Shown: piece after piece, positions 48,592 to 61,596 of the stretch
Numbering within the stretch: the stretch's first letter is position 1
How the letters are laid out: each line of letters begins with the position of its first letter
Source: Dillenia suffruticosa
Lineage: Eukaryota > Streptophyta > Magnoliopsida > Dilleniales > Dilleniaceae
Direction of reading: 5' to 3'
Assembly: GCA_033439265.1 (NCBI GenBank)
Contig: JAVTVX010000004.1
Span: 14,769,701-14,833,700, forward strand
DNA length: 64,000 nt
Program-made: the position numbers and the translations under genes
Notes under the pieces: generated by a model
What the model saw: the letters and a program-made list of their open reading frames with translations, nothing else
Told to the model about the DNA's origin: nothing
The model's database searches: none

Positions 48592-49388
48592 TAGGGTGAG
48601 CACTATTCGGTTAAAACCGAAAAAACCGTTTTCACCAAACCGTGTATTTACATTTTTGGTGATTTATTAGATATTCGGTTTGATTTTGGATAAAACTAAA
48701 CTTTAATTTGGTTTATTTGTGCAGTTATCGGTTCTAACAATTTTTATTTTTGTCAACTGAATTAACTAAATTAATTAAAAATATTATATATTTTTTTGAT
48801 AATTTTTATTCGTATAAATATCATCATAATATTATAATTAAAAATTAAAAGAGAAAAAAACTAAAAATTAAAACTATATAGTAAAGAGTGTACAATTAAT
48901 GAAAGAGTTTTAGTTTCTACCTTTTTAGTTCCAAAATTTTCAATGTTTAGTCCATTTTATGCCTCTTTCACTCCCAAATTTGAGACTCTTACTCTCGCCT
49001 CTCTCTCCTCCTATTTTACTCCTTATCCACTCTCAAAATTTAGTTTATTTGAAATTTGAAATTTTCAAAATGATATTTGGTGAACTAAAATTATAAATAA
49101 ATTTTGAATTTTAAAATTACAATTTATAATTACAGATTGATATGAATAATATATATTACATTTACATAGACATGAATAGAAAGCAGCGTTACTTAAAAAG
49201 TCTTTTATAGTAAAATATTTCAATAATTTGGATAACTGAACCGAATTAATTGCGTAATTCGGTCAAACGAATTGTCGGTTTTTAGTCTATTTGGTTATGT
49301 TATGGTTATGAAAATTGCAAAACGGAATTAAACTGGTTTTTCTAATTTTAATCATTTCGGTTATGGTTTAACTGAATGTTTACCCCTA
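48592..49388 (+). mobile_element. Complete hAT-type MITE with 8-bp target duplication
   Basis: Ends are TAGGGTGAGCACTATTCGGTT and, at the right, AACTGAATGTTTACCCCTA, giving short imperfect inverted repeats of hAT form. Flanks are GGTGCAAC (48584-48591) and GGTGCAAT (49389-49396), 7 of 8 identical. It is 797 bp, very AT-rich, and codes nothing. It is related to the truncated reverse copy at 38971-39607. Confidence 0.85.
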
Positions 49389-52237
49389 GGTGCAATAGGA
49401 GTTGCTTGAGAATCATGCTTTGTCAATTTTATCCCTTCAATGAAGTATATGCAAAAAGAATTTGAGTCTCCCTCTAAAGTATTACAGCTTCAAAATCAAG
49501 GAAGCTAAACACTTTTTTCCCCCCATATATTACTATAGATGATAGTCTTTCAGGAACCGAATAAAATGTTGAATATTAAGCCCTCAAAATGAGGTATTCA
49601 CTTTGCTGCTGGACATCCATGAAACAAAAATTTTCCCTATAACATGGAGAGCCATCTTAGGGTGGTTACTAAAAATAGAGATCTAGAATCAACATCTATC
49701 TTAACATAATTGTTCGAAATGTTAGATGCGTGAATAAGGGTGTTCATCAAAGATTCTAGAATCTTAAAAATTACAGAAGGAATTGGATCTATCTGGAGTT
49801 CATTGCAACGATTTATATACTTTCCATTTCCTCTTGAAAATTGCATCTTTTTCGAGTTTGTTGCGTTCGATTATGAAGATGGAAGATTAGTTTGCTAGCC
49901 GGTTAATAGAAATACCAAATACTTCGATGGTGTTTGGACATTCAAATATTTTTAAAAATTTGAGTTTCTTTAAAGATTTTGAATTTGTCCAAAAAAAAAA
50001 GAAGATAAGAATGCTGTAAAAAGAGGCAAGGTGTCTCATTGAAATTCAGTTCTATAGAGTTTTTCTAATGAAACCTTTGTTCTTTGTTCTTTTTTCTTTT
50101 GTTTTTTTTTAAGTTAATACATGTGGTGCTTCAAGTGCAGCTCATTGCACAATGTTTGGGGAGTTTCAAATGTCTACGGTCTTAAGTCTACAAAAAAAGT
50201 GATAGTTTAGTGTACCAAATCTGCGACCATAGTAATAATTTTTTATTACAAGAAAATAATGACATTTTCAGACTCATGAATGTTGTAAATATTTGTGGTA
50301 TATATGTTCATGATCATGAGTGCTAACAAATTTTCAAAAAGTTTGAGCCATTAACTTACCTGGAGAAAAAAGTGAAGCATTCTATCAAATAGATGAAAGG
50401 TTTTCATTTATGTCAAAATGAATCTATCCATTGTTAGGGCTTTATTGATCATATTCTTTTCTTTTGCAGAAAAGATTGTACGATGAATGATCCACTTCTC
50501 TCATATGACACAGACCCAGATGAAGGCCGCCTTAAGGTCAGGATATGTACTTATTTGCCATCAGCTTATGATTCTCTTCTTTTAGCTCAATACTCATGCT
50601 ATGCCTGTGGTTATCACTGAAAGAACTTATGACCTTTGGAAAAATTATTTTGAAAAAAATATTGAGATAACTTAAAATTTTAAGTCAAAAATTATCTTAA
50701 GGATGGGTTTTTATAGGCTGCCAACCTTTATATCTGCAGATAGATGGATTGGTTGTAGTTATTTAATTGTAAATCATTTCATTGCACTGTTATTCTCCTT
50801 ATGCTTTGTTTTGCAACATTAAACACGTGAGCTATATACTGGATAACTGAAAATTGGTATATTGGGATTGGGTAATTTAATAACTAGAGAAAGTGTCAGA
50901 ATTAATATAAAACCACTACACATGGAAATATTTTGGTTAATCTTTCCCTCATTTCTGGATCTAGGTCTTTCCTCAGTGATGATCTATTTTCTCCAAGTCC
51001 CTTTTTTCTCTTTAGCCTTTGAAAATTCCATAATTTTTAATATTTCCAGTGATTTCAGAGTTCTAACCCTGCAGTTCAAAGAAGGGGGAAGAAAAGAAAA
51101 AGGGTACAGGTAGAAGAATGCTTATTCAGTATCAGAGAAGTGTAAGGCTTAAATGCATGAAAGGACATTTTGAAGATACCACCTCAGAATGATTTGACTG
51201 AATTAGGAAATTGAAACTCTAAATATAGAACTCAGTTGTGCTAATGCAGAAGATTATAGACCATAAAATTCCATAAGTAGGCTGTTTCTATTCAGAACCC
51301 AGTCCCTTGTTAAAGGTTCCCCAGTTTTTTATCACCAGCACATACTAATCTTTCAACCCTGTGCCGGGGGGTGGGGTGTGGTGAATTTCTCCTCCCTTAC
51401 CTCCACCCCACTAGCTTAAAGCCCCATAATGCCCCTACTCCTTCCTCTGTGCAACTTGGAGCCTGCCCCAGCTTCTCCCAACAAATATAAATGGGTCCCC
51501 ACCCTGCCCCACCAGAAATTATCTGCCAAGAATTGCTTTTATCTAATTTCAAAATGTTTCATTTATTAAAAAAGATTAAATGAGCTATAACAAGATTTTC
51601 AATTATTAAATAATAATATCCCATTCCGACTTTAAAATCTAAATATATAGTTTTGGTATACTCTGTTTATAAAATACAGGCTTTTTAAATTAAATCAATG
51701 GGACAGGACACAATACTCTATAGCTTCATATCTGCCTATACTTGCAATGTGTTTTGAAATTCATATCCAGACCTGCTCCTTTTTGGGGTGGAGCTGGTGG
51801 ATTATCTTAACTCCCACTCCATTTTATCCCTAGTTTGTACCATTATAGACAAATGCCGTAGGGACGTTGACATCTTCTGTTTGATAATCATATGTTGATC
51901 TGAGCTACTGAAAATTATTTAGAAAGTCGAACTTTAGTGAATGTAGATTTGGATAAACAAAATTCTCCTTCCCTATTTTCATCCACCATAAAGGTAGTTC
52001 AAATTTACTCTTTTTAGAAAAATAGAAGTGAAGCCACTGTGTTTCTGGGATCATTATGTAAGTTCCTTGCTGGGCTGTATTTGATGCTGTTATAGTTATT
52101 CTGCACTTTTAAATATCTTCTAATTTTTATGGACTTGGGCCTTCTTGTGTGCGTAATGGCTGTTCTGTGGCCTACTCTAAGAACTAGGACTGCAGAATCG
52201 ATTTGCTTTTTCTAATAGATGAACTTCATAATATATA

Positions 52238-52240
<3 letters not shown>

Positions 52241-52282
<42 letters not shown>
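52241..52282. repeat. (GA)n microsatellite
   Basis: A perfect GA tract of about 42 bases in an intron of the ABCC13 remnant, likely to vary in length between individuals. Confidence 0.95.
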
Positions 52283-52286
<4 letters not shown>

Positions 52287-53580
52287 TTTAAACTATACCT
52301 ATGAACTATAGCTATCATCTCTGGTTGTACATTCTTAAAGAATTGAATACACTTTCACCAGTGCATGATTGTGCAATTTCTTGGTAAAACTGTTGAACCT
52401 TGTTGTGCAGAACCAGTATTAGGTGCTTTTCCTTTTGTGCATAGGATGTTACTTATTTTTTAATGTTTTATTTTTATTTATTAGCACAAAAGTTTAAGGA
52501 GGTTGGTTTGCGTGCTTCCGAAGGGGAATGCTTGTGGCTAGTGGCATCTTCTGAGTTTTGAATCCATTTCGGTAATGGAGTTGTAAAACAGCTGGACTTT
52601 GAGGATTTGATTAAACTGCCTGTTGCTATGGAGTCTTCATTCTGTCATGATGCCTTAATGAGTTGTTGGCAAGCTCAGCAAAGGAGTAATAGCAGCAATC
52701 CATCCTTCTTTTGGGCAATAAGTTCTGCTTATGGGTGGTCCTACTTATTGCTAGGTGTATTGAAGGTGAGAAGTTCAATTCTTTTTTTGTTTCTATGATA
52801 GCAAATTTTTTTTTCCACATAGGCTGTCTGTACTAGCTATGGAGTTTATGAATTTAATGCTTATATTGTTTTGACTGTGATATGGTGGTGTTAGTGTTTT
52901 TTATTTTCTCTCTGGTATTATTGCTCGGGATGGAGATGTGAAGGACATATGTTTTCTTCATTTAGTTGTGAGCATGCCAATATGGTGCCACTACTGGTGT
53001 TGAACCTTTAAGGACAGTAATTCTTTTTGATATTTGGGTATAACAATCTGGCTTATCTCTTATTTATTTTTATAATTCAGTTAATATATGTGGGGAAATG
53101 ATGTTCTCGACTGTTGGTTTAATTTTAACCGTGACATGTACAGTTTGCAGGAACATTACTTCAGTCACATAAGAAACACTAAGGAATGAGTTTCCCTGCA
53201 GCACAATTACTTTCTTATTAATATTTTTGTTCTCCTTACAGCTTTTTATATTGCTTGGAATGGAGATGCTTGCTTCCCTTTAAAATTAGGGAGAAAGTTG
53301 GGATTTGTAAGATATGTTCAGGCTTGGTGGTTTAAAATGTTCAAACATTTACCCCCTTCCTTTTCATTTAATTGTAAGAGTTGGTGGAACTTGACTGTTT
53401 GGAAGGTTGGAGTGCCACCCAAAGTGTCTCTGTGTTCATATGTGTGAGTGCATGTGCCGACTGGTGGAATCCTATTACATGAAATAAAATTCAGCAACAT
53501 CATTTATTATACTTTGTGGACATGTAATAGCCAGTCTCTTGATCATCTTTGCTATCCAACTTGTAGGACACTGTGAGATG

Positions 53581-53601
53581 CTTTTTTTTTTTTTTTTTTT
53601 T
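53581..53601. repeat. Poly-T tract
   Basis: A run of about 20 T in an intron of the ABCC13 remnant. Confidence 0.9.
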
Positions 53602-53807
53602 GAGTTGTCTCCTGTAGTTAAAATGACTTCTGTGGCTAATGAGACAAGGACTTGGTGTGGTCCTCAAAAGCTAGACATGTCTTTTTGATCCCTCTTGCAG
53701 CTTTTTGGATAACATAAAGGTCAAAAGCAATGAGGGACAGAAATTCTAGGATGCTTAGGAGCATCTTTGTGTGCATGCTGCACCTTCGTAGTAGGTATTC
53801 CCGTTTC

Positions 53808-53864
53808 TTCTCTCTTTCTCTCTCTCTCTCTCCCCCTCTCTCTCTTGCTCTCTCTCTCCCCCCT
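53808..53864. repeat. CT-rich tract
   Basis: An imperfect CT microsatellite interrupted by CCCC runs. It creates the repetitive Ser/Leu part of a spurious open frame (53730-54155). Confidence 0.9.
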
Positions 53865-56040
53865 GAGATGATGACTGTGTCTACTTTAGACTTAGGATCA
53901 TATTCGAATTGTGAAGAACAGAGCCTAAGGAAAAGGGAATGTTATTTGTATGATAGAGTGTTAGTAGTCAATGTTCTATTCTTCATTGTGATTAGTATAA
54001 GAAACTCTATTAGTTGGTCACTATGTTGTTGGAGGTTCTTGAGTCAAAACGAAGTTTCATGTAAGGAATGGTATAATGGAAATGAAACAGCACATGCCCT
54101 AAGACTTACTATTTCTTTTGCAATATATATTATAGATATAAATTTTTGTATATAAAAAGCTCCACAATAATATCTAAATCCCCATTATAGCACTTGGTGC
54201 AATCTTCTTCGTGACTTTTAGATCTGACCCCATTAAAGTGGTTATCTACCAAGAAGTGTATCCTATTGATATGACAATTCTTCATATGCAGTTCATAATC
54301 AACAATTAACATTTTTTAAAGTTATATGATTGAAAAGTTATGGGCAAGTAGAATATGGCTGTATCAACGTAATTTTTATTATTTTTCTGTTTATTGCGGG
54401 GTGGGTTGCCTTGAGTGGCTTCTTATTGGGTCCCTTTAATATCTGTGGTTTATTTATTTATTTATTTTACTTATCCACTTTCTTTTTCTTCCATGTTTCA
54501 GGTGCTGAATGATTGTGTTGGCTTTGCGGGACCATTGCTTCTCAATAGGCTAATTCAGTTCCTTCAACAAGGACTGCCATTGGTTCATAGTACATTTTTT
54601 TTCCCATATGCTTCTTGGTGATAACCTAATTAATGGTAAATATTTTCCTGTAGAGCAGTTTTTTAGTCAATGTTACCTTTTCTTTTTTGTTCTGTATGTG
54701 CTGTAAAAGCAGAAATCCTTACAACTTCGACCATCTTTAAAGTTCATGTAAGTTTCATGGTAGTTGCCACTTTCAAAATCATCATCCTGGCCTGTATTGA
54801 TTTGGTGATCCAACACTATGTAGAAGGTTTATGCAAGAACCAAATTTAAGCAGTCAAAAATGATTATAAGATTTGGTGCTAAAAATATCAGTCAAGTTCA
54901 AATGGATCACGTACCAGTTTTAGCCAACAAAAAATGATTATTGGACTTACTGCTACTTTATCAGAAAGCACTCATCTTGACATAAGCTTGATAGACTTCC
55001 TCTCTTGCAACTGGCACTGTTATTCCTCTTGGAGAATTGCAAAACCGAACAAGAACTCTTGACTTAAAATTTCACTTGGCAAATGCACTGGACATTCAAA
55101 GGGGGTGGGTGGGCATTGAGAAGGTGGGCTTATTGTAAGACTTGGTAGTGAACACCTTTAAAATCCTCGAAGCACGGCATTGTGCCTGAAAGGGTTGAGA
55201 TACGACCATATAACATAAAGATATGGCCTTACAAAAAAATTTTTTGGGAACTAGGATATGATGCCATTAGGATGCAGCTTCTAAATAACTAACTATATTT
55301 ATAACAATAAAACTTTGCTAATCTTTTTAGATAGGCTTTATTCATAATTTAATTTAACAAATTAGTAATCTATATATCTACAATCGAGCATGCTATGACA
55401 AGTGTTACAACTTCCCCTTTGTCTTTCATATATTGTATTTTGAATTCATGTGTTGTATCATTAATGGGTAAATACAGTAGTTACAAATGTTATTAGTGAA
55501 TAAAATCCTTTGTAAAAATGTTTAGGTGAAGTATCCCTCAAGTATTCAATGATTGAACTTGAAAAGAACATAAAAAATAAATATGCCATGTGGAGTGTCC
55601 GACACATATCCTATAAGGCTTTCTTTTTGAAGTATCCATGCTTCATAGCCTAAAACTATCAAAGTTTGTTAATGGTGATGGTATTGGCACCTTGAATGGC
55701 TTCTCTTCAGATCAGAATTAGGATAAAGAAGAACTGCTGCTGTTCAAAGCATTTTTATTTCAACTGAGGAGACAAATTTGATGGATCCATGGATCAGGAT
55801 AGGAGAGCACCAGGATGGGAGAGCTTGTATCCGGATCTAGAGAAAGATGATTTGTGTGTAGTGTTGTTTTGGTTGTTTTCAAATATGAATGTAGGAGTAG
55901 CTTTAGTCTTTGGAAAGATGGATGTTCACAGCAGACAGGATAACTGTTGGAGAAACGTCATGAAGCAGGATGTCGTGAAGGTGACAAGCTGGATTTTGTG
56001 AATTGGAGTCAGGGTTTGTGGTCTACTTGAACGTGTAGGT

Positions 56041-56453
56041 TGTTATGGGAAAATCTTAAGACGACCAGCTAAGGAGTGAAGCGGCATCTAAGGAACAGCT
56101 GGCGGATGGGTGGCTACTGCTGAACTGGCAGATGAGGTGACTGAACTTAAAGGGCTGAAAGTGTATTAGCACAGAAGGCATGGAGCTTAAGCTGTTGAAG
56201 AATAACAAATTGAGAATCTTGAGTAGTTAGGGAAGAATATAGGTGGGTAATTAGGCTATAAATAGGAGGGGATGGAAACGGGAAAAGGGCAGAGATGAAT
56301 TATTTCAATTAGGAGTATGGGCAGTCTTGCTTTACCACAGCAGACTGAATTTTCTTCTTTCCCTTGCTATAATGTTTCTTTCTTACTATCAATGAAAGGA
56401 AAATGCTGATCTTCCAAGCTCTTTCAGGTTACTTGCTCTCCCTATTTCTAACA
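56041..56453 (+). repeat. 5' LTR of the chromovirus
   Basis: Begins TGTTATGGGAAAATC and ends CTATTTCTAACA. It contains a possible TATA region GGCTATAAATAGGAGG at 56252, the likely promoter of the element, and a pyrimidine-rich 3' part. The sequence after it (ATTTGGTCCGACCTG) is the likely primer site, but I cannot name the tRNA. Confidence 0.93.
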
Positions 56454-56538
56454 ATTTGGTCCGACCTGTCCTTCTCTTCCCCACCCCTTTTGTCGTTGTG
56501 TCGTTCCCCCCCCCCCAAATCAACCCTTCAATTACCTC

Positions 56539-57873
56539 ATGACCATCACCAGAATGGATGGCAAATTAGAATCTATTGAAAAAAGCCTTGCGGAATTGGG
56601 CAAGAGTGTCTCTACAATAGTCGAGGAACTGAACATCCATCGCATTAGGATGGATAAACTTGATTCTTTGGAAGATTTGGTGGCAGCACTGCTTCGACAA
56701 AAACATGATGGCCGTGAGGAAGCTGGATCCTCTGCCTCCACACTCCATGGCGTCCTGGGGATCCCTTCTCTCAAGAGAGGGTCCATTCCCATTTTGGGAA
56801 CCCACAACCAACACCAACCATAATCCAAATACCCATCACAAGAAGACTTACCTTTCACGCTGCGTCGACTGGATCTTCCGTGCTCCGATGGCCATGACCC
56901 CGTGGCTTGGGTCCCATGAGCGGAGCAATTCTTCGTCATTAATCATGTCGCTGATGATTCGAAAGTCGCTGAGGCTATACTCTCCATGGATGACTCTGCG
57001 CTCCATTGGATATAGTGGTTATTAGCTTAGGAACCCTCGATTTCTTAGTCTGATCTCACTACTGAACTTCTCGATTGGTTCGGGTGAGATCTATCAACAA
57101 AACAATTTGTAGCGTTGGTGTCTACGAAGCAATCAGGGACAATCGATGCTTACATCGACGAATTTGTCGCCAGGGCTGCACTCATCAAGGGTTTGAACCC
57201 TTCAATCCTTTTGGGCCTCTTCCTAAATGGTCTCAAGGACGAGATCCGGGTGCGAATATGCTCAAATGAGACTCTCTCACTCTTTCCGACTATGAAGTTT
57301 GCTCGGGAAATCGAAAGAGAGAATGGGTTCTTTATAATGGGGCTGCTACCGGGTAAGGATGACGGAGTGCACTTCTCAGTTAGGTCATGTAAATGGAGCG
57401 GGTCCAACCCGACCCTTGGAGGATTCGAAACTCACTTCCACCCAAAACCCACGACCCGGAACCACTTTTCTTTTAACCCGCCTCCAACCCCAAACAACCT
57501 TCAAGCTCAACGTTCATCTTCATCCCTTCCTCCTTTGCAACCACATGCAACACCCAACCGAGACTTCCATCAACTGACCCACCAGGAAATCATGGACTTA
57601 CGCTCCAAAGGGTTGTGCTTCAAGTGCAAACAACCCTACTATCCTCTTCATAATTGCCCCAACAAGAGCTTACGTGTGATCATTCTGGGCGAGGATGAGG
57701 GCCCATCGACTAATGAAGCCGTGAGCAAAGACACTTCTGCAGAGGAATTGGTGCAACAACCGGAAATTTCTCTCACCGCAATGGAGCTACCCATGTTCTC
57801 TGTAGGAGGTTTTTCTCACCCTAAAACCATGAAACTTATGGGATCTACTGGGAGGGAAAATTGCTGGTCATAG
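56539..57873 (+). pseudogene. Chromovirus gag remnant with zinc knuckle
   Basis: Starts MTITRMDGKLESIEKSLAEL at 56539, a coiled-coil N-terminus. A frameshift near 56720-56850 follows, then the Retrotrans_gag core in another frame: AEQFFVINHVADDSKVAEAI (56917-56976), and TIDAYIDEFVARAALIKGL..LFLNGLKDEIRVRI (57139-57258). The zinc knuckle CFKCKQPYYPLHNC (57619-57660) has the CX2CX7HXC spacing usual in plant gypsy gag. Early stops and frame changes make it non-functional. Confidence 0.8.
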
Positions 57874-60800
57874 TAGATAGTGGAGCTAGTCATAACTTTA
57901 TTGCTTAAACTACTATCAAACGGATGGGTTTACTAGTTAAAACCACGAACCCTTTTTGGGAACGGCTTGGTGATGGTAGAAAGTTAGCTTCCTCAGGTGT
58001 CTGCTCTGCTGTTTGGATAAAATTAGGGAGCATCAACATTGAGTTGACTGTTTCTTATTTCCATTGGGAGGTGTTGATGTCATTTTGGGAGTGTTTTGGC
58101 TGGAAACCTTAGGTGAAGCGAGGGTTAACTGGCAGACCATGTCCATGAAGTTCCATTGGCAAGGTCAAAATATGTGCTTGGTGGGAGACCCTGTACTGAT
58201 TTGAACTCCCTCTTCTCTGGCTGCTTTGAAAAAGCTCACTGCAGCAGAATTTGGAGTTTGGCTATGGGATGCTAATTTGGAAAGCAGTAAGCAGAGCTTG
58301 ACAGATAATCCACTGTCCTCTGACCAGCAAGAAGAATTGCAATCCCTTCTCTCCAAGTTTACTGTGATATTCATGGAAGACACTCAGCTCCCATCCTGCA
58401 GAACAACGGATCACATCCCTTTACGGTCGGAATGTGGTTCTATTAGTAGCCAACCTTATCGATATAGTTTTGAGCAGAAAAATGAGATCGAGAAGCTAGT
58501 GGCAGACATGCGACTATAGGCATCATTCTACCTAGCTCCAGCCCTTTCTTCAGTCCGGTGCTCCTTGTTCTCAAAAAGGATGGAAGTTGACGTTTTTGTG
58601 TCGATTATAGGGAGCTAAACAAGGCTATTGTTCTGGATAAATATCCTATCCTAGTGGTTTATGAGCTACTCGACTAATTATATGGCGCCCAATACTTCTC
58701 CAAATTGGACTTACATTCTGGTTATCAGCAAATTTGAGTTACGGAATTCGACATTTCTAAAACAGCTTTTCGAACACACTCGGGCCATTATGAGTTCATC
58801 GTGATGCCATTTGGACTTATGAATGCCCCCGCCACCTTTTAAGCAACAATGAACTATGTGTTCCGACCTTACCCGTGGAAATTTATATTGGTCTTCTTCA
58901 ATGATATTCTTGTCTATAGCCGCACTTGGGAGGAGCATTTGAGGCACTTGCAGGCAGCCCTACAAACCTTGGCTATGAATTCCTTAATGGCCAATAAGAA
59001 GAAGAGCCAATTTGAGAGAAGAAACATTGAATATTTGGGGCACATAATCTCTTCGGATGGAGTAAACATGGATTTGGGAAAAATAGTTTGCATTCTAAAG
59101 TGGCCAATTCCTTGCTCCGCAAAAGATGTTCGTGGATTCTTGGGCTTAACCGGTTACTATAGACGATTTACTCGTGACTATGGGAAGATAGCTAGGCCTC
59201 TCATGGATTTGCTAAGGAAGGAAGGAGAGCTCAAATTTGTGTGGTCCATGGAAGCCAACCATGCCTTTGAAGCATTACAATCTGCAATGACTTGTGTCCC
59301 GGTGTTAGCAATGCCGGATTTCACTCAATTATTTACAATTGAATGCGATACTTCAGGGAGATGAATAGGGGCGGTTCTTCTACAAAATGGGAGATCCATA
59401 GCTTTTTTAAGTAAATCTCTTTCAGAAAAGTCTATCTCCAAATCAGCGTATGAGAAGGAGTTAATGGTACTAGTCTTAGCCGTTCAACATTGGCGACCAT
59501 TTCTCATAGGACAACACTTTGTAGTGAAAACAGACCAACAAAGCTTGAAATTCTTATTGGAGCAAAAAATTTCGACACTAGCACAGCAGTACTGGTTTCT
59601 AAGCTATTGGGCTAGGATTTTAGGGTGCAATACAAACCCCGAGGCTCCAACAAGGCAGCTGATTCTCTGTCTCGACTACAGGAAGGATCTGAATGTTCAG
59701 CAATGACATGGCAGTTGTGGAGTGATTCGAAACAAATAGAGGAAGAGATTATGAAGGATTATGAGCTGTCCGCACTAAAACTTCTACTGCAGAAGGAACT
59801 TCACTGCAGACCATCATATACACCGGAAAATGGCACATTGCTGTACAAAAATCGTGTAGTAATTCCGGAGAACTTGAAGTGGATTCCTATGCTATTGACT
59901 GAGTTTCATGAACCCCCGGAGCAAGACATGCTGGTGCCTTGAAAACTTGTAAATGTCTGGCTACAAGCTTATATTGGAAAGGAATGATGAAGTCCGTTCT
60001 ATCCTTTGTGGCAGCATGCTTAGTTTGTCAACGACAGAAGTATGAGGCAAGGTCCTCGGCAGGACTTTTGTAGCCTTTACCAATTCCATCAGTGGTTTGA
60101 TTTTAGTGGACTTGATCAATGAACTTCCTTGATCACATGGGAAGGATTATATTTTGGTGGTGGTTGATAGATTGTCGAAATATGGGCATTTTATTGGTTT
60201 GAAACACCCTTACACAGCTAAGATAGTAGCTGAAGAGTTTGTTAAAGATGTGGTTCACCTACATGGACTTCCCCAATCCATAGTAAGTGTCGCGATCCAA
60301 TCTTCCTAAGTAGTTTTTGGGCAGAACTATTTCGTTTGCAAGGCACAAAGCTTAAAATGTGTAATGCTTATCACTTCGAAATGAATGGGCAAACCGAAAT
60401 ACTAAACAAGGGACTCGAAATATACTTACGTTGTTTTACTTCGGAACAACCAAAGAGTTGGCACAATTGGTTGCCTTGGGCTGAATTCAACTATAATACG
60501 AATTTCCACACATCTACAGGGATGACCCTTTTCCAAGCGGTGTATGGTTAAACCAACCCACCCCTCCCCCCCCCCCCCCAGGACACAAGTTCCTTCCGGG
60601 GGGAACCACGTGTAGAAGCTATGGCAAGAGAACTTTTGGACAGGGATGAGATTCTAAAACAACTTCAGCATAATCTTAAGAAGACGCAGTAGCAAATGGT
60701 AAAATTTGCCAATGCTTATAGGAGGGATGTACAATTTGAGGTGGGAGACTTGGTTTTCCTAAAGCTGCGGCCATATAGACAACTTTCAGTCCGCAATAAG

Positions 60801-60938
60801 GGCAAAGCAAAGCTGACTACCAAATACTACGGTCCCTTTCCTATTGTACAAAAAATAGGGGAGGTTGCTTACAAATTACAGCTGCCTGAAGGGTCCGAAT
60901 TCACCCTGTTTTTCATGTGTCGCAGCTGTAAAGAATGA
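57851..60938 (+). pseudogene. Chromovirus pol remnant: protease, RT, RNase H, integrase
   Basis: Protease: LLVIVDSGASHNFI, with the active-site Asp codon at 57876. RT pieces: KFTVIFMEDTQLPSCRTTDH (58357-58416), VDYRELNKAIVLDKYPI, FSKLDLHSGYQQI, and [12 protein letters not shown]. The catalytic box reads VFFNDILVYS at 58891-58920, so the first Asp of F.DD is Asn (AAT). NIEYLGHIISSDGV and VRGFLGLTGYYRRFTRDYGK follow. RNase H: FTIECDTSGR, then a stop at 59362, then FVVKTDQQSLKFLLEQKIS (59517-59573). Integrase zinc-finger part: CLVCQRQKYEARS (about 60020); core end: EMNGQTEILNKGLE (60378-60419) and WLPWAEFNYNTNFHTSTG. The C-terminal part VQFEVGDLVFLKLRPYRQ is near 60730. There are many stops, and a C-run at 60566-60580. 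Confidence 0.85.
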
Positions 60939-61333
60939 TTGGAAATCATGCCCTGGAACCAGCACTACCCTGTAATCTGGAGGTTGACAGCAGCTTGTGT
61001 GAACCAGTTGAAATACTTGATGAGAAAGTAGTTACAAAAGGGGGTCAACCTATAAAACAATTGCTTATTTGCTGGAAAAATGGAACAAAAGATGACGCAA
61101 CACGGCTGAATCTCTCAGACCTTAAGGGGCAGTTTCCTGCTTACAGCCTTGAGGACAAGGCTGAAGCTTCAGCAGGGGTCAATGTTGTGGGAAAATCTGA
61201 AGATAACCAGCTAAGGAGTGAAGTGGCATCTAAGGAACAGCTGGTGGATGAGGTGGCTACTGCTGAACTGGCAGATGAGGTGGCTGAACCTAAAGGGCTG
61301 AAAGTGTATCAGCGCAGAAGGCATGGAGCTTAA
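60935..61333 (+). pseudogene. Chromodomain end of the chromovirus polyprotein, running into the 3' LTR
   Basis: A clean 132-residue frame. PIKQLLICWKNGTKDDATRL, then LSDLKGQFPAYSLEDKA (61046-61157), has the form of a plant chromovirus group chromodomain, which would direct integration to particular chromatin. The frame then enters the 3' LTR at 61183, reads a Glu/Ala/Val-rich tail with the repeated unit (V/A)DEVA, and stops after YQRRRHGA at 61333. The family's polyprotein therefore appears to end inside the LTR. Confidence 0.7.
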
Positions 61334-61596
61334 GCTGTTGAAGAATAACAGACTGAGAATCTTGAGCAGTTAGGGAAGAATATGGGTGGGTAATTAGGCT
61401 ATAAATAGGAGGGGATGGAAACGGGAAAAGGGCAGAGATTAATTATTTCAATTAGGAGTATGGGCAGTCTTGCTTTACCACAACAGACTGAATTTTCTTC
61501 TTTCCCTTGCTGTAATGTTTCTTTCTTACTATCAATGAAAGGAAGATATTGATCTTCCAAGCTCTTTCAGGTTACTTCCTCTCCCAATTTCTAACA
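61183..61596 (+). repeat. 3' LTR of the chromovirus
   Basis: TGTTGTGGGAAAATCTG to CCAATTTCTAACA, 414 bp, matching 56041-56453 with mostly transition differences and one 1-bp indel. Its first 150 bases are also coding (end of pol). Confidence 0.95.

Larger units (their letters stand above)
56041..61596 (+). mobile_element. Complete Ty3/gypsy chromovirus with TSD TAGGT
   Basis: 5' LTR 56041-56453 and 3' LTR 61183-61596 (413 and 414 bp, TGTTATGG/TGTTGTGG..TTTCTAACA), with a perfect 5-bp target duplication TAGGT (56036-56040, 61597-61601). By eye the LTRs differ at some two dozen positions (about 94-95% identical), so this is younger than the copia element. The interior is in gypsy order: gag, zinc knuckle, protease, RT, RNase H, integrase, chromodomain. 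Coding is broken by many stops and frameshifts, including loss of a catalytic RT Asp. Confidence 0.95.

Noticed and set aside
53730..54155. 141-residue plus-strand frame
   Set aside because: Built over a CT microsatellite in an intron of the ABCC13 remnant. Composition is repetitive and there is no family pattern.
55789..56001. 70-residue frame with an apparent start
   Set aside because: Not conserved-looking. A different frame over its end (EGDKLDFVNWSQGLW) joins the downstream remnant and is the better reading.
56532..56939. Minus-strand 135-residue frame
   Set aside because: Antisense shadow of chromovirus gag.
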